Shown here in pieces: positions 13,140 to 17,161 of a stretch of 17,161 nucleotides of DNA. The notes under the pieces are model-generated. The model saw only the letters and a list, made by a program, of their open reading frames with translations. It did no database searches and was not told the DNA's origin. Made by a program: the position numbers and the translations under genes. The stretch is from the NCBI GenBank assembly GCA_029856445.1, contig JAHQWY010000040.1, positions 1 to 17,161 on the forward strand. The letters run 5' to 3'. This DNA comes from Promethearchaeia archaeon (GTDB taxonomy: Archaea; Asgardarchaeota; Lokiarchaeia; Sigyniarchaeales; SOKP01). Numbering within the stretch: position 1 is the stretch's first letter; the number at the start of each line of letters is the position of its first letter.

Positions 13140-14425
13140 GAATCGATTATGGTGAAAATGGGTTAGATTTATCTCTTAATCCACAATGGAATGTAACAGT
13201 GTTAAGACCAAAGGAACAAAAAGGATTAGTAGATCCGATTGAAAAAATTAGGGAAGCCATAAAAAATCCTCTCAAATGCAAACCACTCTATAAAATAATA
13301 AAATCTAAAAAAGTTCTCAATAGAATTTGTATTGTTGTATCAGACTCAACTAGACCTGTACCTTCTCCTATTATTCTGGAAGCATTAATTAAAGATTTAA
13401 ACGAATATGGGATTCAAGACAATCAAATCTCGATTTTAATAGCAACTGGTCTACATAGACCTTCTAGAAAAGATGAATTAGTAAGAATTGTAGGAAATAA
13501 CCTAAAAAACCGATTAAAGATTATTAATCATGTAGCTACAGATAAAAATTCCCTTAAATATTTAGGGGAAACGCAAGATAAGATCCCAATTTATATGAAT
13601 AAACACTATTGTGAAAGTGATTTAAAAATAATAACTGGTTATGTCGAACCTCACTTCTTTTTTGGTTTTAGTGGGGGAATGAAAGCTATTGTTCCTGGGA
13701 TTGCAGGTATAGAAACTATTAAAGCAAATCATTCGGCAAAAAATATAGCTTCCCCTTATTCACGCTTTGGTATTTATAAAAACAATTTATTGCATAGAAA
13801 TGCAATAGAGATTTCTAGAGTAGTGGGAGCAGATTTTATAATTAACGTTTGCATAAATGAAAACCATGAAATCGTAAAAGTGGCAGCAGGAAATATTGAG
13901 GAAGTTCATAAAGTCTTGGTTGATTACCAATTAAAACATATTTTCGAAGAAATCAAGGAACCATATGATATAGTCGTGTGTGGAAATGGTGGATATCCAT
14001 TGGACTTGAACTTATATCAAGCCGTTAAAAGTATGGCAATAGGCGAATTAGCAGTAAAAAAAGATGGAACCATTATTTCCGTAAATGAATGTGTGGAAGG
14101 TATTGGAAAAGGTCAAGAAAATTTTAGAGAGTTAATTTTCTCAGGATTCGAACCAGAAAAACTCTATGATAAGATTCTCAACGGAGAAATTGTGACACCT
14201 GATCAATGGGAAATCCAAATACTATGCCGAGTTCTCATGAAAGCAGATGTAATATTAGTTTCTAATCTAAATGAAAATGAAATAGGAAATATTGGCTTAA
14301 AATACGCAAAAACTGTGGAGGAAGGAATAGAGATGGAGTTAGAAAAAACCAGTCTAGATGCTAAGATTTTAATTCTTCCTCATGGACCCCAGATTCTTCC
14401 GTATATTAAGGGTTCAAGGCATTAA
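13136..14425 (+). CDS. larA: LarA-type nickel-pincer lactate racemase (2-hydroxyacid racemase), 429 aa
   Basis: All key positions of LarA are present. SDSTRPVP gives D70 and R73, TGLHRP gives H107, EPHFFFGFSGGMKAIVPG gives H173 and K183 (the Lys that binds the nickel-pincer cofactor covalently), and ANH gives H199 (Ni ligand); YQAVK gives Q295 and K298. The spacing K-x15-H and H-x9-K equals that of the Lactobacillus plantarum enzyme, with numbering shifted by 0 to 2. Length (429) is normal. It interconverts D- and L-lactate or a similar 2-hydroxyacid in the cytosol by hydride transfer through the cofactor. The 4-nt overlap with the flavoprotein ties it to substrate oxidation: it would supply the enantiomer the dehydrogenase accepts. 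The cofactor genes larB, larC and larE are not in the window. Other LarA homologues act on malate or related acids, so the substrate is unproven. Confidence 0.95.
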   Translation: MRIDYGENGLDLSLNPQWNVTVLRPKEQKGLVDPIEKIREAIKNPLKCKPLYKIIKSKKVLNRICIVVSDSTRPVPSPIILEALIKDLNEYGIQDNQISILIATGLHRPSRKDELVRIVGNNLKNRLKIINHVATDKNSLKYLGETQDKIPIYMNKHYCESDLKIITGYVEPHFFFGFSGGMKAIVPGIAGIETIKANHSAKNIASPYSRFGIYKNNLLHRNAIEISRVVGADFIINVCINENHEIVKVAAGNIEEVHKVLVDYQLKHIFEEIKEPYDIVVCGNGGYPLDLNLYQAVKSMAIGELAVKKDGTIISVNECVEGIGKGQENFRELIFSGFEPEKLYDKILNGEIVTPDQWEIQILCRVLMKADVILVSNLNENEIGNIGLKYAKTVEEGIEMELEKTSLDAKILILPHGPQILPYIKGSRH

Positions 14426-14430
14426 GATAA

Positions 14431-14482
14431 CTCAAAAATTTGAGATTTAGATCCATAATTACCATATAAAAATTTTTCTTTT
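14431..14482 (+). terminator. Terminator region of the flavoprotein-larA operon
   Basis: CTCAAA-AA-TTTGAG (14431-14444) is a short inverted repeat 5 nt after the larA stop. It is followed by T-tracts at 14473-14477 and 14479-14482. The hairpin loop is too short for a firm stem, so the T-tracts are the stronger signal. Confidence 0.45.
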
Positions 14483-14490
14483 ATGTTAAT

Positions 14491-14503
14491 TTTTTATATA
14501 TAG
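14491..14503 (+). promoter_or_regulatory. TATA-like box for the membrane hydrolase gene
   Basis: TTTTTATATATAG is the best TATA-like element upstream of 14639. A start site about 25 nt downstream gives a leader near 110 nt that contains two inverted repeats. Confidence 0.45.
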
Positions 14504-14533
14504 ATTATTATTAATTATTTAAGCTTCAAGCCT

Positions 14534-14551
14534 TGATTCGGACACGAATCA
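14534..14551 (+). repeat. 7-bp hairpin TGATTCG-GACA-CGAATCA in the leader
   Basis: A perfect 7-bp stem with a 4-nt loop (GACA). The G/C content of the arms is above that of the surroundings. It lies in the putative leader of the membrane hydrolase gene, or alternatively is an operator palindrome just downstream of its TATA-like box. Confidence 0.45.
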
Positions 14552-14570
14552 TAAATATAAGAATATATTA

Positions 14571-14627
14571 ATTAGTCAAATATCCTAAACGTACAATAGT
14601 TGTATTTAGGTTAGATATTTAGCTAAT
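14571..14627 (+). repeat. 57-nt long imperfect hairpin upstream of the membrane hydrolase
   Basis: The arms pair in four blocks: ATTAG/CTAAT (14571-14575 with 14623-14627), AAATATC/GATATTT (14578-14584 with 14614-14620), CTAAA/TTTAG (14585-14589 with 14605-14609) and TACAA/TTGTA (14592-14596 with 14600-14604). The loop is TAG (14597-14599). A TC/AG mismatch pair, a GTTA bulge and a CG bulge separate blocks. It ends 11 nt before the ATG, so it could hide or replace a ribosome site; no SD is visible. Confidence 0.5.
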
Positions 14628-14638
14628 ATGCTAAAGAA

Positions 14639-16360
14639 ATGAAAGATATAAAAAATCCTGTAAAACAAAGGAAATTATTGGTTACCAGTTATATAACTAT
14701 TACATTAAATTTATTTTGCTTTGTATTAGGATTTTTATACATTTCAAATCCTAGATATTCAATATTATGGGATATTTATGGCGTAATCTTAGCCGTAGGC
14801 ATTTTTGAAAATTTGCTTTATATCTATTTCAATCTCCACAAACGGAATATTTTAAGAGCTAAAACTCAGTTAATCAGCTACGGATTTTTACTTCTCATTA
14901 TAATCGCTGTATCATGTATGATGTCAGGAAATTTATTGATATCATCAATATATTCAAATGAATTAAGTGATACAATTGGAGCTTATCTGTTAACTTATTT
15001 TAGTTATTTCGGAATTTTATTATATGGTCTCTCTTTTGCTATATATAATATCATAGCACTAATACGTTTTGATTTTTCGCATTCTAGACAAATTCTTTTT
15101 GCAATAAATACAAGGAAATTCACTAGAGCAAAAAGAATCTCAAGAAAGATCCTCATAATATTCTCAAAGATTACCTTTATTATAGGAATATGCTTTGCTT
15201 TTGTAATTATTTTTGGTTCATTTGAAATAGTTACAACCTCAATTGCGATTATTTCGGGACAATTTGGAGTCTTCTTTTCCATAATTTTCCTAGCGAATAC
15301 GATTTTATTATTAAAATTAAAGAGACGAAAAAGAACAACTAAAAAATATTATAGAACTGCAATACTAGGTCTTTTTGTTTCTGGTTGTTTATTAATGCCA
15401 TTGGTTGTTACTAATTTAACTGTACTGAATGCGAAAAGATCTTTCGCGAATGCATTTGGTGATGATTGGGAAGATAGAATTCCTTCCTCAACGAATCAAT
15501 ATTTTTTAAGAACTCCATTTTCACTTACAGGTTACTTTTTAGGAACTCCACCAAAAGATTGTATAATTGAAAAAAATACTTTATTCTATGATGAAAATGG
15601 AATAAAACTCTATTTTGATGCTTACATGCCATCAAATGGAGGAGACGGACTTCCCGGAGAAAATTCTGTCATAATTAGAATTCATGGGGGTAGCTGGGTT
15701 TCTGGTGATAAAGGAATGATGAATATGATGCAGATGAATAAATACTTCGCTGCGCAAGGGTACATTGTATTTGATATTCAATATGGTCTTGATACTAATC
15801 CATTGTTTGAATTAGATCCCCTGACCCCTGATAATAACAAGGGGAATTTTAATATTGATGATATGATGCACCATATTGGAGCATTTACCAACTATCTTTC
15901 TATTCATGCCGATGAATATGGTGCTAATTTAGATTCTGTATTTGTGAGTGGAGGTTCTGCTGGAGGCCATCTTGCAAGTGCAGTCGCATTATCAATATCA
16001 AGTGGAAATTATACAGATATTTTTAGTGATAGTTTGACGATTAGAGGTTTGGTTCCATTCTATCCCGCAAATGGTCAAATGGTATTTTTTGGGATTAGTG
16101 GGAGTACTGAATTTACAAACCCAGAAAATTTAATTGACGAAAATAGCCCTCCTTGCTTGATATTTCAAGGGACTCATGATATCTTAAATTATTTTAGTAT
16201 ATCCGAAAATATAAGAGATACATACTTGGCTAAAGGAAATCGTGAATGCGCAATTTTGTGGATGCCAATGGGAGGTCATCTTTCAGATCTTTACTTCTCT
16301 GGCTATTATAACCAAATTTTTCTATATTTTATGGAACGATTTTTGTATCTATATCATTAA
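14639..16360 (+). CDS. Multi-pass membrane protein with C-terminal HSL-type alpha/beta hydrolase (573 aa)
   Basis: Residues about 13-263 contain seven hydrophobic stretches (roughly 13-35, 41-66, 78-102, 114-142, 170-192, 196-226 with a possible split, 241-263), with Arg/Lys-rich loops between them. Residues 300-573 are an alpha/beta hydrolase: HGGSW at 349-353 (oxyanion hole), GGSAG at 438-442 with nucleophile S440, D514 in GTHD, H547 in GGH. This is the hormone-sensitive-lipase/BD-FAE esterase type, acting on carboxylic esters such as acylated lipids or small esters. The basic loops suggest the hydrolase follows the last helix on a fixed side of the membrane; an odd number of helices would put it opposite the N-terminus, possibly outside. 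No SD; an imperfect hairpin lies directly upstream. The catalytic triad is complete. The helix count and sidedness are inferred. Confidence 0.9.
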   Translation: MKDIKNPVKQRKLLVTSYITITLNLFCFVLGFLYISNPRYSILWDIYGVILAVGIFENLLYIYFNLHKRNILRAKTQLISYGFLLLIIIAVSCMMSGNLLISSIYSNELSDTIGAYLLTYFSYFGILLYGLSFAIYNIIALIRFDFSHSRQILFAINTRKFTRAKRISRKILIIFSKITFIIGICFAFVIIFGSFEIVTTSIAIISGQFGVFFSIIFLANTILLLKLKRRKRTTKKYYRTAILGLFVSGCLLMPLVVTNLTVLNAKRSFANAFGDDWEDRIPSSTNQYFLRTPFSLTGYFLGTPPKDCIIEKNTLFYDENGIKLYFDAYMPSNGGDGLPGENSVIIRIHGGSWVSGDKGMMNMMQMNKYFAAQGYIVFDIQYGLDTNPLFELDPLTPDNNKGNFNIDDMMHHIGAFTNYLSIHADEYGANLDSVFVSGGSAGGHLASAVALSISSGNYTDIFSDSLTIRGLVPFYPANGQMVFFGISGSTEFTNPENLIDENSPPCLIFQGTHDILNYFSISENIRDTYLAKGNRECAILWMPMGGHLSDLYFSGYYNQIFLYFMERFLYLYH

Positions 16361-16418
16361 AATTGTAAAAATCTATACTTCTTAACCGAATATCCAAGTC
16401 ATATCGAAATCGAAAAAC

Positions 16419-16607
16419 CTAGTCTCTAATCCCTCTTCGCAAAATAAAACGAGATAATTGATAATTTTCTGTCTTAGGGGGCACATAGGTTAAATTACGC
16501 AGAACCTTTCTAATAGCACTCTTGAAGAGTATATCACCATCATATCTAAAATATTCTCTAAAACTTTCCTCTCGTATTAAGAACTCATTTCTTAAGCTAT
16601 TTATCAT
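16419..16607 (-). CDS. Small basic protein of unknown function (62 aa)
   Basis: The frame encodes a 62-residue protein rich in Arg, Phe and Tyr (start MINSLRNEFLIREESFREYF), with no cysteine, signal peptide or membrane helix. I do not recognise it. There is no SD, but TATAAAAA on the minus strand (16628-16635) is centred about 24 nt before the ATG, exactly where it would give a leaderless transcript. It converges with the membrane hydrolase gene (58 nt between stops). Short length alone makes a chance frame possible. Confidence 0.45.
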   Translation of the reverse strand: MINSLRNEFLIREESFREYFRYDGDILFKSAIRKVLRNLTYVPPKTENYQLSRFILRRGIRD

Positions 16608-16626
16608 TCAAATTTAATTAGAGCAT

Positions 16627-16636
16627 CTTTTTATAC
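16627..16636 (-). promoter_or_regulatory. TATA box for a leaderless transcript of the 62-aa ORF
   Basis: GTATAAAAAG on the minus strand, centred about 24 nt upstream of the ATG at 16607. It matches the archaeal TATA consensus well. Confidence 0.45.
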
Positions 16637-16694
16637 TCTATTTTCTATATTAATATTAGAGATTGAATTTATTCTGAGTGAGGAGTTATAGATA

Positions 16695-16838
16695 ATGAAA
16701 TTAATAGAAAAGGAAAATGAAAAAAAAAGAAAAAAAGAAATCGATATCGTGAAGGCAGAGGAAGGCTTAAGAAAAGCGAAAATGAAGATGTTGAACGGAG
16801 CAATATTAATAGATCGAAGGACATACTATCCTGGATGA
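16695..16838 (+). CDS. Small, highly charged protein (47 aa)
   Basis: ATG is preceded by GAGGAG (SD) with 9 nt spacing. The product has 47 residues and is Lys/Glu-rich in its first 32 residues (MKLIEKENEKKRKKE...), likely a single amphipathic or charged helix, and ends with GAILIDRRTYYPG. No known domain. It is divergent from the 62-aa ORF. A TATA-like stretch near 16645-16655 fits a short leader. The good SD is the main support; composition could also arise from A-rich sequence. Confidence 0.5.
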   Translation: MKLIEKENEKKRKKEIDIVKAEEGLRKAKMKMLNGAILIDRRTYYPG

Positions 16839-17161
16839 TAATACAAAAAATGATTAAGTTTTCTTAATGATTTCCTTGTCTAATCCTCATATAGATTAAA
16901 TTTTTAAAATAATAAAAAGAAAAAAAAATATTATTATTGAAGTGAATATTAAATAAGAATTTTTGATATTGTATACCATTGATTTCTTGTAATGATTTTC
17001 AACCTGCTTGACCGAATCAAAATGTTACTCCCAAATATAGATTATAAATTATAAATCCCATAAAAATCCCCCTCTATCTTACGTGATTCAACAGATAACA
17101 TTTCTGTATAGTAACATTTTTATATACATGACTAACTTATATAGCAATATTAAAATATTAA
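16839..17161. other. Region without a recognisable gene
   Basis: This is AT-rich sequence with stops in all frames. The only signals are on the minus strand: a TATA-like element near 17118-17126 and an AGGGGGA motif near 17065-17071 before an ATG that opens only a 14-codon frame. An 11-bp inverted repeat AAAATGTTACT (17019-17029) / AGTAACATTTT (17110-17120) spans them. A small RNA or a decayed gene is possible; nothing can be assigned. Confidence 0.5.

Noticed and set aside
14531..14560. Possible tRNA or fragment around the GATTCG...CGAATC stem
   Set aside because: The stem and tetraloop do not match the tRNA T-arm (GGTTC loop) and no acceptor, D or anticodon arms can be drawn around it.
15004..15282. 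92-aa minus-strand frame opposite the membrane hydrolase
   Set aside because: It mirrors hydrophobic helices of the real gene, which has a full catalytic domain in frame downstream.
17040..17075. 14-codon minus-strand frame starting MGFIIYNLYLG after a TATA-like box and AGGGGGA
   Set aside because: Too short to support as a gene without conservation; kept only as a note in the region entry.
1..17161. CRISPR array, insertion sequence or prophage
   Set aside because: No regularly spaced direct repeats, transposase, integrase or structural phage genes were seen on either strand.

Overview
The window is strongly AT-rich and looks archaeal. Genes are tightly packed. Several starts carry strong Shine-Dalgarno (SD) motifs of the GGAGGTG type, others have TATA-like boxes and short or absent leaders, and oligo-T runs follow many stops. 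A small longin-fold-like protein (10840-11232), a tail-anchored membrane protein beside it, HdrB/HdrD/GlpC-type CCG iron-sulfur proteins and zinc-ribbon microproteins together suggest an Asgard (Promethearchaeati, Lokiarchaeia-like) genome. This placement is an inference from gene content and base composition; no marker gene in the window proves it.

Left part (1-2015, all minus strand): the N-terminal part of a radical SAM enzyme running off the window, a 61-62-residue zinc-ribbon protein, a 119-residue protein with an N-terminal helix and a C-terminal zinc ribbon, and a dual-specificity-type phosphatase. Three of these four reading frames have no ATG, GTG or TTG where the protein must begin, and each has an ATT 7-9 nt after an SD-like motif. 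The fourth starts at TTG.

Central redox region (2173-10226): two paralogous CCG-type iron-sulfur proteins lie tail to tail (2173-3189 plus, 3250-4281 minus). The second closes a minus-strand operon of GlcD-like flavoprotein, HdrD/GlpC/GlcF-like iron-sulfur protein and CCG protein. Upstream is a second minus-strand operon, glpA, GlpB-like flavoprotein and DUF1667 protein, the arrangement known from anaerobic glycerol-3-phosphate oxidation in bacteria. None of these proteins has a membrane segment, so electrons from a hydroxyacid and from glycerol-3-phosphate probably pass through cytosolic Fe-S proteins. The GlpC-like protein is a plausible shared hub.

Right part (10374-17161): a tail-anchored protein and the longin-like protein (minus), then a plus-strand operon in which a GlcD flavoprotein fused to a 2[4Fe-4S] domain overlaps by 4 nt with larA, a nickel-pincer lactate racemase homologue with all key active-site residues. 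This couples interconversion of 2-hydroxyacid enantiomers with oxidation. After a terminator-like stretch and a structured leader comes a seven-helix membrane protein ending in an HSL-type alpha/beta hydrolase. Two small ORFs transcribed divergently follow. I could assign no gene to the last ~320 bases.
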